The notes under the pieces were generated by a model. The model saw only the letters and a list, made by a program, of their open reading frames with translations. It was not told where the DNA came from and did not search any database. Position numbers and translations under genes: made by a program. Positions 13,107 to 24,966 of a DNA stretch of 64,000 bases are shown here, piece after piece (positions within the stretch are counted from its first letter, which is position 1; each line of letters opens with the position of its first letter). Origin of the DNA: Tethya wilhelma (Eukaryota; Porifera; Demospongiae; Tethyida; Tethyidae); the NCBI GenBank assembly GCA_964030475.1, contig CAXIPT010000001.1, positions 24,775,685 through 24,839,684 on the forward strand, read 5' to 3'.

Positions 13107-13420
13107 CTAGCAGGCGCAACTCGAGCCGCTATTCTGAGTTGTCTCCTGGTTCCGCGGTCTCACCCCGCGGGGAATAAAGTTCGGATTTTTCTCAATACTC
13201 TCTGCCATCTTTTCCGAGATCTCATCAACTAGAGTCTCGAATGTTTGTTTCACATTGATGTCGTCTTTTGCACTCGTCTCGAAATACTCCACACCGAGGG
13301 ATTGTGCTAGGTCCTGAGCCCGTTCACGGTTGACGACTCGACTCTCTGTGAGATCACTCTTGTTACCGACTAGTACCAGTCTGGCATTTTCCCACGAGAG
13401 GTCTTTGATGGTTGCAGACC

Positions 13421-13492
<72 letters not shown>

Positions 13493-13824
13493 NACCCACA
13501 CTTTCCAAAACAAGACCATCACAATTTATCACCTTCTTTTTACTGTTCAGAACACATGTTCACATACAAACACACCTACCACGCACACACGCACGCACAC
13601 GCGCTCGACTATTCGCTCACTCACCTGAACAGCGTCTTTACTTTGAAGTCTATACCTACAGTTGCCACGAAAGAAGGTGAAAACGTATCATCGCAGTATC
13701 GGACCAAGAAGGCCGTTTTTCCAACGCCAGAATTGCCCACGATTAGAGTCTTGTACATGTAGTCGAAGTTGGGATCCAACGCAGCCGTGTCCAGGCTCTC
13801 GATTATGTTCTGCTGATCGGCCAT
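13107..13824 (-). CDS. Rab3-like small GTPase, middle exon missing from assembly
   Basis: First exon 13824-13625 (starts [16 protein letters not shown]) and last exon 13419-13107. The first carries the P-loop GNSGVGKT (residues 30-37), switch I with Thr55, and [11 protein letters not shown]. The last carries the guanine-specificity motif GNKSD, the SAK motif ([15 protein letters not shown]) and a C-terminal CAC double-geranylgeranylation signal. Rab3 proteins recruit effectors to secretory vesicles, and the NFDYM N-terminus and CAC end fit Rab3 specifically. The segment encoding WDTAGQE, switch II and the following helix (about 50-60 residues) is absent. Exon 1 ends with two bases of a codon and the last exon begins with one base that would complete a Trp, so they cannot simply join. 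Only about 205 bp of GA repeat with an 'n' at 13493 separates them. The break is probably an assembly collapse, not a pseudogene. Confidence 0.88.
13421..13493. repeat. (GA)n microsatellite with 'n' join, inside Rab3 gene
   Basis: A GA run of about 70 bases ends in a lone n at 13493. On the minus strand it is the CT tract of the Rab3 last-exon acceptor. The missing Rab3 exon should lie at this join. Confidence 0.9.
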
Positions 13825-14015
13825 GATTTACCACAGACTGTCAGTGGCTAGAGAACTAGAAGGAGCTTTCACCTCTGTTGATGAAACCAGCACTCACTTC
13901 CTCATTACCACTTCCGCTAATAAAGGAAATACTACAATGGTTCAAGTGACGTAAAATTTCCTGCATTGCAGTAATTCTGCGCATGCGTAGGAGGTAATTA
14001 CTAATCGTGAAAAAA
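13825..14015. promoter_or_regulatory. shared head-to-head promoter, Rab3 / epoxide hydrolase A
   Basis: The start codons of the divergent Rab3 and epoxide hydrolase genes are 191 bp apart. The gap holds an NRF1-like palindrome TGCGCATGCGTA (13978-13989) and a CRE/ATF-like TGACGTAA (13947-13954). No TATA box is obvious. Sharing of these elements is inferred from the spacing. Confidence 0.6.
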
Positions 14016-16133
14016 ATGGCGAGTGCATTGACGAAGGTGCGGTTGGCCGTTGTAGGTCTGTTGCTAACTATTGCTGGTGGTTTCGTGATTCTGCTAGCTC
14101 TCTTGGTCACCGTACTAACGCACCCTTTCTCTGCATTCAAGAAAAAGTCGAGAGATGGTAAGGTCAAAGGTCATTGTGGGTGGACGCCTAAAGTATAAAT
14201 TTTTTTCTCTCCTAGTTCCCCCTGCCTGTCTGTTGGATCCTTCTATTGGTAGCCATGGCTATGTGAAAGCCAACAGAATCAAGTTCCACTATGTTGCTGC
14301 TGGAGACACATCAAAACCTCTCATGCTCTTTCTACACGGCTTTCCAGAGGTAGAGCAGCAATTTCATTCGCTTATTTTCATGCTAATATTTCCACCTGTG
14401 TATGGGTATTAGAGCTATATCTTTGTTTCTTCTACAGTTCTGGTTTTGTTGGCGTCGGCAAATGTGTGCGTTCAGCAAGGACTATCGTGTGGTGGCCATT
14501 GACCTGAGAGGCTACGGTGAGACTGATCGTCCTGGTAATGTGACCGACTACACCTTGGAAAAGTTGACCCGGGACATTGTCGAGTTGGTGCCAGCTCTGG
14601 GCTACGAGAAATGTGTCCTTGTGGCTCACGACTGGGGTGGAATTATCGGATGGTAAGTGTTGCTATGTATTTGTGAACATGCACCATACCATGTAGCACA
14701 AAATATTGATGAGAATAAAATTTGGTGGATTGTCAAAAATTTCACGATTGGCAGATTTTATTTTGACAGTAGCACATGCATTCCGTATGTGCTGCACAAA
14801 AATTGACTCTTTTGTGGATTAATCTTTTCCTTACCAAACCGCCAATCCACGAATATTAGAATCTACCAAATTTTTGTGCTATACAGTATTATTATTCGAG
14901 AATGACTCACAAACTTTATGCAGGCAAGTGACTGATAAACACCCAGAGGTAGTTGAGAAGTTCATAGTCATGAATTGTCCACATGGAAAGTGAGTTTACA
15001 ATGGACATCTACGATAATGATTGTAGTGACTGTTTTGAGGCACAGTATAAAGCATGGATGAATCCATGCATGTATAACTATATGACTGCATTGATTGAGA
15101 TGTTGTTTGGTTAAATCTTTCAGAGTACTTCGAAAGGCTTTCACCAGTAGCTTGAAGCAGTTGTTCAAATCTTGGGTGAGTTGTTGTATTGATGCTGTAT
15201 AGACACTTTCCTCATCTGTAAATGCCTACAGTTCTACATAAGCCTCTCTAGTTTGGACCAGACCTTGCTCACTTCAACTATTTCTTGTGCTTATATAACA
15301 ATAACTAAGTAAAAAAGACCTTGTCTACAAAAACTATAAGTAATAAAGGCATTGTTTTTGAGGTTCAGTGCTACATTGTATTGTCACAATGCCTTGTACT
15401 GTTCTAATTTGAGTGCACATACACACAATAAATAATGCATGCTTACAAGCAATGCATGCTCTTTGCCTCTCCTTGTAGTACATGTTTATGTTCCAGTGGC
15501 CTAAACTACCAGAGCTCATGTTCTCCATGCAAGACTACAAGCTGATTGATGACATGTTGAGTGGTAACCACGCAGGGGTGAGTTGTACTCAAAGTGCACG
15601 CATTAAGACAAAAGTATACTGGTACAATATACATCCTTGATACAAGTATAAAAAATTAATGTGGATTGACTATTCAAGATTTAAATTAAATTCCTACACT
15701 TGTACTTTCCCTATTCTCTAAACAACTTTCAGAGAGCCTCTGGACTAGCCTTGTTCCCAGGCTCTCTCTCTTTCTATTTTTTGTCCGCTAATAACTGTGG
15801 GCAACCTGTGGACTATGAGTATGTTGTACAAAGCTCTGTGAATTTTGTACACTACTTCCCATATATTCAATCCATGGCCACAGCATTATGCACATTATTA
15901 TTACATCACTATTACATCATTATCACAGGCACCCAAGAACAAAGCTGCCTTTCCTCCTGACATTAGAGAGGCCTACAAGTTTGTCTTCTCTCAGCCTGGA
16001 GCTGTCACGGCCGCTCTTAACTACTACCGCTGTATGTTCAACCAACCACGACAACAGGAAAGGAGGGAGGAAGGTGGAGATGGACGGAAGATTGAGCTCC
16101 CAGTCCTCCTAATTTGGGTGAGCCCCTGTTGAT

Positions 16134-16182
<49 letters not shown>

Positions 16183-16532
16183 TATTTTCAAAGAAAATGT
16201 ACGCAAGGGAGGAGCCTGGGAATGAGGCTATAATTTGTCTACTTGTGATAGAAGTATAGACAATGTTCTGTTTCTTAAAGTAAATGTTTCTCTCTATCTC
16301 TTTCAGGGTGATGACGATGTTGCATTTGATAGGAGTCTCGTGGAACTAAATTCACAAGTTGCTTCAAACCTCACAATCAAGTAAGAGCTGTAAACTAACA
16401 CAATTTTGTAGTGATTCTCTAACTATTTAATATATCTGTCCATCCAGACACATACCAAACTGTAGTCACTGGGTACAGCAAGATGCTCCTGATGCAGTGA
16501 ACCAGTACATGAGGGAGTTCCTTCAAGATTAA
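14016..16532 (+). CDS. EPHX4-type epoxide hydrolase, copy A
   Basis: Nine exons: 14016-14157, 14216-14349, 14438-14652, 14924-14989, 15124-15175, 15479-15577, 15929-16117, 16307-16380, 16448-16532. They encode 351 residues, close to animal EPHX4 (about 360). An N-terminal signal-anchor segment (about 12-37) suggests ER membrane attachment with the hydrolase fold on one face. Alpha/beta-hydrolase landmarks are HGFPE (oxyanion), the nucleophile Asp157 in AHDWGG, acid Asp303 in WGDDD, and base His331 in CSHWVQQD, so the catalytic triad is complete. The family opens epoxides to diols through an ester intermediate; the natural substrate of EPHX4 is unknown. An AATAAA signal lies about 11 bp after the stop. 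Copy B follows immediately downstream in the same orientation. Confidence 0.93.
14690..14890. repeat. foldback (MITE-like) element in intron
   Basis: The left arm (TGTAGCACAAAATATTGATG, then AAATTTGGTGG) is mirrored at the right by CCAAATTTTTGTGCTATACA. These are imperfect inverted arms around a spacer within intron 3 of epoxide hydrolase A. No flanking duplication was confirmed. Confidence 0.5.
16139..16180. repeat. (TC)n microsatellite
   Basis: TC run in intron 7 of epoxide hydrolase A. It is followed by the right half of a TAGCCTC-type foldback element (about 16190-16232). Confidence 0.9.
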
Positions 16533-16708
16533 ACTTTAAAAAAATAAAGTTTCAAACGTCTTAGCCAGAGCTGAGAGCTGTCTAGTCTTATCTAGCTGTA
16601 TGGAAAAGGTTGTCTTTTTATATGCTCCAAAATTTAATACAAATGTTACATCTAGGTTTGGCGACCAGTAGGTAAATCCCAGCTCTCTGCTACTGCTGAA
16701 GCTGAAAC

Positions 16709-19700
16709 ATGGCGAGCATACGAACCCAGTATACCTTCATTGCCCTCTACTTTCTGATGACCATAGGAGGTGGGCTCGTCGCTCTGATGAGACTCCTGTG
16801 GAATATACTCATTCACCCTCTCTCTGCCTTCAAGACAACACCAAGAGACGGTAAGTTTTTGGGTTTAGTTTTATCAAGCTTGGAGGCACAAAATGACACA
16901 GAACTTATATTTTTTTATTGTGTATTAAACATTATCGTATCTCTGCCATAGTTCCCCCTGCCTGTCTGTTGGATCCTTCCATTGGTAGCCATGGCTATGT
17001 GAAAGCCAATGGAATCAAGTTCCACTATGTTGCTGCTGGAGACACATCAAAACCTCTCATGCTCTTTCTACATGGCTTTCCCGAGGTATTTTGTGAAGTT
17101 AATAGAACCATAGCTTGTTGCACAAATACAAGCCACATCCCTAGGTTTAATACATGTGCTATTAGATTCAAAACTCAATGCAATAAGTTGTGTCATTGAC
17201 TTTAGCCTCGTACCCAGACTCTCTCCTTTGACCTTACACTAACGCTCAAAGGAGAGCTAGAGCCTGGGTAAGAGGGTATCATCGACTTACCCATATCTCT
17301 GAAGAACGAAGCTAGCCAATAAGCAAGCTTAGCAGAAGAAGAGCAGTGATAAAGTTCTTCAAAAGTATGTGTCCAAAATTTTCCAAATACTTAGTTTCAA
17401 CCAACATACTTAGTGTACTAACTTTTGCCTGAATTTCTCAAACGGTCTTATCTTTAAAAACAATTCCAAATCCAAAGGAACCCTTCTATGCAATGCCTGC
17501 TCAGGCAAGTATCTAATATGATAATAATTTGCATATCCACATACTTACTTACACATACACTGACATTGTGATCATTGCAGTTCTGGTTTAGCTGGCGCCA
17601 CCAGTTGCGTGAGTTCAGCAAGGACTATCGTGTGGTGGCCGTTGACCTGAGAGGTTATGGTGAGACTGATCGTCCTACTAACGTACTGGACTACACTTTC
17701 GACAAGTTGAGGGCAGATGTGTTGGAGTTGGTGCCAGCGCTCGGTTACGAGAAGTGTATCTTGGTGGCACATGACTGGGGTGGAGTGATTGGATGGTGTG
17801 TGTGGGTGGGTGTGTGGGTGTGTGGGTGTGTGTGTGTTTGGGTGTGCAAAAGTTAGCTATTTTGTCCCGTAAGAAAAGTATTGCATGAATCTCATTATTT
17901 CACTTCTGGCGGTATTCTCAAACCAGATGGACTTTATAGTTTTTAACTCTTAATTCTAGCCCACCAGAGGGTGGTGGCTCAGAGCCATCATGTTTAGCTA
18001 CCAGTAACCCATACTTTTTATTGCTATTGATCATTTGCATGTAACTATACACATGTTATAATACATGTAGGAGGATTGCTAATCGTTATCCCGAACTTGT
18101 GGAGAAGTTTATTGCACTCAACTGCCCCCACCCCATGTAAGTATTTCACCATAAATATATGTGTAGGGGGTTCTAAATGGAGCACACTATCTCAAAATAT
18201 ACCATGCACTTGAACAAAATCTGGATGTTATCATACGTACGGTAGTACGTATAGTAGGAATGGGCCAGCTGTCCCATAGACACAATACAAAATTTTGGTC
18301 ACCATAAAAATCTAGTCAAACAAAATCAAACTTTCAGAGTTGCTCAGAGGCTCTCACTAACAGATTACCAACTGCTTACAAGTCTTGAAACTCGCAAAAA
18401 GTTTCCTCAGCACTCGTAGAGAGCGCTAGGGGGAAGCCACCATAGTGCCATTTTTGTTCNNNNNNNNNNNNNNNNNNNNNNNNNNNNNNNNNNNNNNNNN
18501 NNNNNNNNNNNNNNNNNNNNNNNNNNNNNNNNNNNNNNNNNNNNNNNNNNNNNNNNNNNNNNNNNNNNNNNNNNNNNNNNNNNNNNNNNNNNNNNNNNNN
18601 NNNNNNNNNNNNNNNNNNNNNNNNNNNNNNNNNNNNNNNNNNNNNNNNNNNNNNNNNNNNNNNNNNNNNNNNNNNNNNNNNNNNNNNNNNNNNNNNNNNN
18701 NNNNNNNNNNNNNNNNNNNNNNNNNNNNNNNNNNNNNNNNNNNNNNNNNNNNNNNNNNNNNNNNNNNNNNNNNNNNNNNNNNNNNNNNNNNNNNNNNNNN
18801 NNNNNNNNNNNNNNNNNNNNNNNNNNNNNNNNNNNNNNNNNNNNNNNNNNNNNNNNNNNNNNNNNNNNNNNNNNNNNNNNNNNNNNNNNNNNNNNNNNNN
18901 NNNNNNNNNNNNNNNNNNNNNNNNNNNNNNNNNNNNNNNNNNNNNNNNNNNNNNNNNNNNNNNNNNNNNNNNNNNNNNNNNNNNNNNNNNNNNNNNNNNN
19001 NNNNNNNNNNNNNNNNNNNNNNNNNNNNNNNNNNNNNNNNNNNNNNNNNNNNNNNNNNNNNNNNNNNNNNNNNNNNNNNNNNNNNNNNNNNNNNNNNNNN
19101 NNNNNNNNNNNNNNNNNNNNNNNNNNNNNNNNNNNNNNNNNNNNNNNNNNNNNNNNNNNNNNNNNNNNNNNNNNNNNNNNNNNNNNNNNNNNNNNNNNNN
19201 NNNNNNNNNNNNNNNNNNNNNNNNNNNNNNNNNNNNNNNNNNNNNNNNNNNNNNNNNNNNNNNNNNNNNNNNNNNNNNNNNNNNNNNNNNNNNNNNNNNN
19301 NNNNNNNNNNNNNNNNNNNNNNNNNNNNNNNNNNNNNNNNNNATACAGATCTTTGCATTTATGACACTGAGGATCCATATTAGGGATCAAGAATAAATCA
19401 AAAATGAAGTAGTCATGTGCCAAAATTGAGACATGCCTTGTTCCAATGCTTTTTACCGCACTGCCCATTCCTACACTACTTATTTTTTTGAAATTTTTAC
19501 TACTTGTAGATATAGTGTGTGGTGTGCTTTATGTAGATTTTCTTGATCTAAGGCATTGTATTTCTCTTGCAGAGTTTATGCCAAGTATGTATCGGGCAAC
19601 TGGAAGCAGACCCTCAAATCCTGGGTAAGCCATTCACCTCCAAGAACACACATACAGAGAAAAATGTTTGTAATTTTGTACAATAATATTATTATATATA

Positions 19701-20076
19701 CCGTATAGCAGGAAAGTTTTGTGCAGTATATGTACCTTTTGTGGATCACAATCTATCTGCAAAAGTTTTTATCCACAAACTTCTCCATAATGTATACATA
19801 TATACTGTATGAGCATTGCAAAATTCATCCGTAAAAAGGAAAACGCAAAAATATTTGACAAAAGACATCTGCAAAAGTTAGGCAATGCAAAACTTTCCCA
19901 CTATATGGTATATTACGTATGCTTTAATGATAAGCCCCACTATGTGAGTTCTTCCTCTTTCTTGTTGCAGTATGTGTTCATGTTCCAGTGGCCTAAACTG
20001 CCAGAGTGGATATTCAAGATAGGAGACTACAAGCTTATTGAAAACATGTTCACCAAAGAACCAAGTGTAAGTATAG

Positions 20077-20122
<46 letters not shown>

Positions 20123-20953
20123 ATGAAGCCATGTGTATGCCTACAGGGTGCAAAGAACAAGGACTCCTTTCCTCCTGACGTAATAGAAGCCTACAAGTAC
20201 AACTTCTCTCAGCCAGGGGCCATCACAGCTGCCATTAACTACTATCGTTGTATGTTCAAAAAGCCTCAACAACAGAGAGAGCAGGGGCAGCGACAGCCAC
20301 CCGGCAAGATCGAGTTCCCAGTGCTCGTTATATGGGTATGCCCCCATTAATTTATTGTCAGTTGGTAGCAATCCTAAAGTGCTGGTCGTAACCTCAATCC
20401 CTGATCCCTTCTTTAGTTTTTTTTATTTTTGTTTGTTTGTTTGTTTTTGTTTTTCCCCAAAAGTGCAACCTTTTTACCTGCTGTATTATCTGAGAGGGGG
20501 AGCCTGGGAACAAAACTATAGTTGATTGTACATTGTTGCTAATGAGTTGCAAGATATTTGCTGCATAGCTGACCTGCCTCAGCCTGCAAAACTAGCTTAT
20601 GTATAGCTGTATAATGTTATATACGAATTTTATTGAACTGACTATGTCATGTGTGTCACCTACTCACAGGGTGATGGTGACTCTGCCTTGGAGAAGAACA
20701 TGGCTGACAAACATTCAGACATTGCCACCAACCTCACTGTCAGGTACAGTAAAAATTAGTGAATTCTATTCTGTCCCTTATAGCCACACATTTGTACACA
20801 TTCACAGTAGAAGATCCTCAAAGAGTGTTATTATTGTAGCTGGTCATAATTCTTTTTTTCTCCAGACACATACCAAACTGTAGTCACTGGGTGCAGCAAG
20901 ATGCTCCCGATACAGTGAACCAATACATGAGGGAATTCCTTCAAGACAATTAG
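16709..20953 (+). CDS. EPHX4-type epoxide hydrolase, copy B
   Basis: Nine exons: 16709-16850, 16952-17085, 17581-17795, 18071-18136, 19573-19624, 19971-20066, 20147-20335, 20670-20743, 20866-20953; 351 residues. Intron positions and phases match copy A, and exon lengths are the same except exon 6 (one codon shorter) and the last, so this is a tandem duplicate. The N-terminal anchor is conserved. The triad is nucleophile Asp157 in AHDWGG, Asp302 in WGDGD and His330 in CSHW. The gene starts only 176 bp after the stop of copy A, so its promoter is very short or shared. Intron 4 holds the 883-base assembly gap and a transposon copy; no coding sequence seems lost. Similarity to copy A is very uneven between exons (see findings). 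Confidence 0.92.
17205..17280. mobile_element. TAGCCTC palindromic MITE
   Basis: Starts TAGCCTCGTACCCAGACTCT and ends with the near-complement around AGCCTGGGTAAGAGGGTA. The middle CTTTGACC...  arms are also inverted. Flanks CATTGACTT and CATCGACTT look like a 9-bp target-site duplication with one mismatch. Confidence 0.65.
18228..19500. mobile_element. 1-kb foldback-type element, copy 1 (interrupted by gap)
   Basis: 18228-18459 and 19343-19500 match the two ends of the complete copy at 45130-46146 in the same orientation. The shared landmarks are ATAGTAGGAATGGGCC, CACTCGTAGAGAGCGCTAG, then GGATCCATATTAGGGATCAA and CGCACTGCCCATTCCTACAC. The interior is replaced by 883 n. No transposase coding was seen in the complete copy, so this is a non-autonomous element lying in intron 4 of epoxide hydrolase B. 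Confidence 0.75.
18460..19342. other. assembly gap (883 n)
   Basis: Run of 883 undetermined bases inside a repeat copy. Open frames across it are artefacts. Confidence 0.99.
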
Positions 20954-21239
20954 TTATGGCTGTAAATGAATGAATTCATATTTGACATTCTACTTTTTTT
21001 TTCTTTTTTTCTTTTTTTTTTTATAGTGCGAGGAAATAGTTTAGCTGTTTTATGCAGTTGGTTTGTCTTTTTGATTGATGAATATTTTGCGCGAATTCCT
21101 CTAAAATACGCGCACGCAACGTTGCAACATCAAGCTAGGCCCACCCCCTTTTATTATCTTATGCAGCTGCCGGTACTCCCACGCAGAAATTAATGGTCCG
21201 TGGCAACGAGGCTTACAGCAGGTTTTACTGGCAGAGAAC
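20954..21239. other. short intergenic region
   Basis: The 3' UTR of epoxide hydrolase B, a T-rich tract at 20994-21022, and presumably the promoter of the LRR gene. A CpG-containing stretch GCGCGAATTCC at about 21089 is the only G+C-rich segment. Confidence 0.45.
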
Positions 21240-23331
21240 ATGAGAATAACTAGCCAGGTAAGCTAGTAAAGAAAATATGGTCTTTCTCTAGCTTGAGACA
21301 AATGATACGACTAGCTTTTGGGGTTGTTTTGCTGTGTTTCTAATAAAAGCCCACCAGTATTGTTTACATTGTTGGTATGGATTCACTCACACCTATTGCA
21401 CATCTGATTCTGTCTTTTTGCAGCTCTTGAAAAAGACTACTTCTTCCACACTGGAAGATGTAGCATACCTCAATCTCTCTGGGAAGAGCATTGGTAAGAT
21501 AAAAGTTATCCATAATCTGCTCATGTACATTCAGCTAGGCCATGGTCCATTGGATATATACGAGAGTTCCTTCAAGACAATTAGTTAAGAGAATTCAACT
21601 ATAGCAGTCGAAAGACCTGGGTTTGAATCCCAGCTAGATCTCAAGATTTCCTTTAGCAAACTACCTTTTTCTGTTGAACTTTCACCGTCTGTATTGATCG
21701 ACTGACGTTCCATAATATTCACCCTCTCAAATCTTCATAATTCTGGTGGATAAACTTCATTTACTGCTGTGTACATTTCTCGGTTGTCTCTTCAGTTGCC
21801 ATAGAGCATCTCTCCATGTGCCCTCAGCTCCAGACTCTGGTTCTCAGTGACAACAACATTGATGCCATACGCAACTTGGAGTGCTGCAGACAACTCTGGT
21901 GTCTAGACCTCAGTGGAAACAGAGTAAGAAGATTAAAACTTTAAAAATCTTTTGTAGACTTGTGAAAATTGTGTATTGTGCAGTTTGTAATTGATAGAGA
22001 GATTAATTTAAAACCAATAGCCTGCTTTTCATTGACTTGCTTCCATGTGTACAGATGACTGTACAGTACTTCATAAATTTTGGTTTTCGAGACTACTAAT
22101 TTCCTTTTTTGCTATAATATGCATAACAGTAGAATATGAAATGTACCCTCATATACGCCCTATTCCCACACCCATACACACACTCCCAGATCAAGAGTGT
22201 CCACGGTCTCTCCAGATTCCCAGTTCTGGGCATACTCAGTCTCTCCCACAACGACTTGGACTGGCAGGAGGTACGGAGAATGAGTCACATGAGGATACTC
22301 AGCCTGACGCTGATTGGAAATACCAAACTGACCTCTGACCCCCACTGTAAGTGAACTTATGACAATCTATAAGTATTGTGTGTGTAGCCTCGTACCCAGG
22401 CTCTCTCCTTTGACCTTACGAAAGGTCAAAGGAGAGCCTGGGTAAAAGGCTATTGTGTGTGTATTTATACTATTATATGAGTTTGGTCATTTTATACACA
22501 CACACACACACATTAAGAGCATGTCCTTCCTTGTTAAAAGCTAAGCACCATCATGCATGCATACTTTAAAAATATACCTATAGATCGCAAGCACGTTGTT
22601 GATCTGATGCCTCATCTCTGGATGCTAGATGGAAGATTAATAACTGGTAATACTGTAGATAGCTCAGAATCAAAATGTGCCATTCTCTGCCTACTACCAT
22701 ACACCTTACAACTTGTTTGCCTGGAATGACTGTTGGCTCTTCTTTCCCCCCCCCCCCCTTTTTTTTTCAGCTGAAGAGAGGAAGAAAGTTGCTCAATTCT
22801 TTGTCAGTTCCCAATCTTCCAGTCATCCCGTTGTGAGTATAGTGTTGTTAGTATGACATTGTAGGTCCTATTGGATAAATTTTAAAATTTCTCGCTCGAT
22901 TTGCATGCTGTTCACTTAATTAGAGAAGGAAAGTGACCGAGAATGTGTTTGTACCCTCTGCAATGAAGAACCTCTTTGTAACAGGAGTATTTGGAGAGAA
23001 GGTAAAAAGTTTTTCTACCGGCATTCTCAAACCATGCTGATGGACAATAGCTCAATCTCTAACTGGTGTGTTCATTGCATGCTATTTGATTTTCATTTTC
23101 ACAGACCACTCACCTCATGTCAAGGTTTCCCATCTCTTATGTTCACAATATTGGTAGGTGTACATAGTACATTATGGCGTTAACTATAAATTTCTATAGT
23201 GTACGTACCAAGAGTGTATACTTGTATGTACTAGTACTTGTAAGTTAAGCTGAGTTGAAAACTATCTTTTATTATCTGCATGGAACTTCAAGACTATGAT
23301 GTTGTAAAGATTTGATGTATGTAATTTTCTA

Positions 23332-23377
<46 letters not shown>

Positions 23378-24919
23378 ATATGGACAGGCGGAGGTTGGAC
23401 TATCTTGTTTACACGATTCAACAAGAAATGAAACTCGAACTTCAGTACAACACTGGCGATAGCTCGAAGCTAGACTGTCCCATTCCAAAACTGGATTCTC
23501 TCCTGATTCAGCGTGGGAATGAGACAGAGCAGTGCAATATGCTGCTCCTCTTGCTCCTAGCCAGTCTTGAGTATAGTCTTCCACACGAAATAATCAGAGC
23601 TACACTGGAAACAGCCAAACTCACTGAAATAGGGTGAGCAATTTCTGCCAATGAATGCAAAAAAATAGTGAAAATGATGTGATGAAATTTCTCGATCTAC
23701 GGTATAATATTATGTGTTTGTAATACAGTATATATAGCCCAAAATACTGACGGAGATTTAATTTGACCGTTTGACGGTCAAAGTTCAAATAGTCAAATTT
23801 AAATCCACCAATATTTTGGCTACCATATAATTATTATATGCATGTACATGTACTATGCGCATGCACAAATCGTCAAATTTAAATTTGTCAATATTTTTAT
23901 TTATTATAATATTATTATAAGTTCTGTGGAGCATACCATCAAATTTTCTTGACCATCAATACTCCCAACTATACGGTATTAATGTCTAAACGTACTACTG
24001 TAGGGATGTGGACTGTATGGAGTTCTTCACTCTACCTCCTCACATGATGTTCGACTGTGCCTCTCTCTTGCTCAGTGCCGCTGCCATTGATAGAGAAGAG
24101 AACAAGGTACTAGCTGAGTTTGAAATGATGACTGTGTTTGTGCTGACTTCTACTGAAGAATCAAACACAATTTAAGACAATACTCTGCTGTTGTGTAGTT
24201 CTTCTAGCTTCATTCCCAGGCTCTCTCAGAGTCTCTTCCCATGAAATATAGCCTCGTTTCCAGGTTCTTGCATGCACACGAGTGTGCATAATATTCGCAG
24301 GGAAAGAGCCTGGAAAAGAAGCTATAGTTCTTCACTAGTAGCCTCATTCCCAGGCTTCTTCCTCGCAGAGATTTCCTTATTTTTTAAGGAAATACTCTCA
24401 AGGGAGTGGGAATGAGGCTACATCACTAGCAGTCTTCTGTTTCTGAAGTTCACAAATGATAAGGTATTCTTATAATTGCAGGAGGGTGGGCTGTATGACC
24501 AGCTCTATCGCAGTCTCAGTCACACCATGGACTGTGCACAGGCCAAGATACGACTGCAGGGATCTCACAAGAGGTGGACCCTTTAATTATTACACCATTT
24601 CAATATTACTTGTTCTATTTATAAGCAAGTTTGTTCTATTTGTGATTTCAGAAGGTCACAGTCACAAGCTAGTCCAAGAACTATGACACCAGAAGAAGCA
24701 ATGTATGGTTGTGCAATTAAAAAAAATAAATATACTCGTAAACCAGTCATTCCCAGCTTCCTTTTCTTTTTCTTTTCATCTGGTTATACATTTATATGCA
24801 AGAAAGATAGCCTCGTAAACCAGGCCCTCCCTGCTATGCTTATTGCTAAGTGTGGGGAGGGCTGGTTTACGAAACTCTAAGAAAGATGCATGGCATAAAG
24901 AGAGCAATGACTTACTTTG

Positions 24920-24966
<47 letters not shown>

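Noticed and set aside
13107..13824. Rab3 as a pseudogene
   Set aside because: Both remaining exons are fully conserved with intact motifs and prenylation signal; the loss coincides with an assembly 'n'.
18407..19468. Long open frames on both strands across 18.4-19.5 kb
   Set aside because: They exist only because the 883 undetermined bases contain no stop codons.
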